Source: Maribacter thermophilus (GTDB taxonomy: Bacteria; Bacteroidota; Bacteroidia; Flavobacteriales; Flavobacteriaceae). Taken from it: a stretch of DNA of 64,000 nucleotides. Position 1 is the stretch's first letter. The number at the start of each line of letters is the position of its first letter. Both the position numbers and the translations under genes were made by a program. Location: the NCBI RefSeq assembly GCF_001020565.1, contig NZ_LDAS01000001.1:596402-660401 (forward strand), written 5' to 3'. Under the pieces are notes generated by a model. It was not told where the DNA came from. It was given only the letters and a program-made list of their open reading frames with translations, and did no database searches. Below, piece by piece: positions 63,677 through 64,000 of this stretch.

Positions 63677-64000
63677 ATGGAACAGAACGCACAAGTATGG
63701 ATCGATAAAGGAATAGGACTCGCTATAGAGTATGGCCCCAAATTATTAATGGCAATTTTAATTTACATTATAGGTTCTTGGGTCATCAAGAAATTAATGA
63801 ACCTTCTTAAAAAGGGGATGACAAAACAAGAATACGATAAGTCACTTCAAAAGTTCTTGTTGAGCCTTGTTAAATGGGGACTTACAGTTTTCCTTATAAT
63901 TACGGTTATTTCTACCTTGGGCGTTGAGACCACTAGTTTGGCAGCAGTTATAGCGGCCGCTGGTTTGGCAGTTGGTTTGGCCTTGCAAGGGTCGTTGTCC
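63677..64000 (+). CDS. Mechanosensitive ion channel, MscS family (3' end beyond window)
   Basis: The first 108 residues of an MscS-type channel. Three membrane helices are visible: about 22-40 (LLMAILIYIIGSWVIKKL), 62-82 (LLSLVKWGLTVFLIITVIST) and the pore helix beginning at 88 (TSLAAVIAAAGLAVGLALQGSLS), which carries the Ala/Gly-rich pattern and GLALQGSL of MscS TM3. The C-terminal beta and alpha/beta domains lie outside the window. Releases solutes at hypo-osmotic shock. Confidence 0.93.
   Translation, partial: MEQNAQVWIDKGIGLAIEYGPKLLMAILIYIIGSWVIKKLMNLLKKGMTKQEYDKSLQKFLLSLVKWGLTVFLIITVISTLGVETTSLAAVIAAAGLAVGLALQGSLS

Noticed and set aside
1..64000. CRISPR array, tRNA or rRNA genes, insertion sequences, prophage, toxin-antitoxin pairs
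   Set aside because: Reading of the intergenic regions gave no regularly spaced repeats, cloverleaf-like stretches, transposase or integrase motifs, or small paired toxin genes.

Overview
The window is about 64 kb of AT-rich chromosome from a member of the Bacteroidota, most likely a marine Flavobacteriaceae. The signs are: promoters of the TTG-N19-TAnnTTTG type with no obvious Shine-Dalgarno sites, many short Sec signal peptides ending in AQ or in a lipobox Cys, type B L31, the Bacteroidota-type alternative GlmU protein, DUF4199 and DUF4252 proteins, and a 950-residue CarB. Genes are dense and almost all are housekeeping or core metabolism. I see no tRNA, rRNA, CRISPR array, prophage, insertion sequence or integron. 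The genus is not decidable from sequence reading alone.

Layout. 1-4066 (minus): two secreted metallopeptidases (M1, cut by the left edge, and M28) and an MFS transporter. 4223-9784: a fused trehalose-6-phosphate synthase/phosphatase divergent from a GH15 glucosidase, then a PLP decarboxylase. 9886-17929 (minus): a beta-oxidation regulon, marR-fadN-fadA-fadE preceded by a fadD-type acyl-CoA ligase; a perfect 26-bp palindrome sits against the marR promoter. 18331-22020: purL, whose stop codon lies in a 40-bp perfect palindrome. 22136-27103: a small lipoprotein, an M20 amidohydrolase, an HxlR regulator, an rRNA m5C methyltransferase and an Asp-box propeller lipoprotein. 27199-28720 (minus): ECF sigma, membrane anti-sigma-like protein and Spy-like periplasmic protein. 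28950-34050 (minus): MsbA-like exporter, phosphohexomutase, GT2 glycosyltransferase, DUF4199. 34231-43734: rpmE2, GlmU-like, mtaB, small acetyltransferase, alpha/beta hydrolase, lytic transglycosylase, TPR membrane protein, rpmH, carB, GIY-YIG-like protein. 43780-49993: a hybrid histidine kinase, then the oxidative pentose phosphate genes gnd divergent from zwf-pgl. 49990-52260: thioesterase, small membrane protein, rmuC. 52294-57502: a vitamin B12 uptake locus, btuFCD divergent from a cobalamin-riboswitch-controlled btuB. 57554-60556: tandem S41 protease lipoproteins. 60788-63520: a second ECF sigma operon with an anti-sigma-like protein and three DUF4252 proteins. 63677-64000: the start of an MscS channel.

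How the parts work together. The fad cluster covers activation (FadD), the dehydrogenation, hydration and oxidation steps (FadE, FadN) and thiolysis (FadA), under a MarR protein. The B12 locus covers outer-membrane uptake (BtuB) and periplasmic-to-cytoplasmic import (BtuFCD). Gnd, Zwf and Pgl are the whole oxidative pentose phosphate branch. Two separate ECF modules each couple a sigma factor to a short membrane protein and to small exported proteins; the second has an ECF-type promoter (GTAAC-N16-CGTC) in front of its own sigma gene.

No clearly new defence or mobile system was found. The least explained structures are the two ECF modules, the MarR palindrome, the B12 locus with its asymmetric riboswitch and three consecutive TTG starts, and the palindrome on the purL stop codon.
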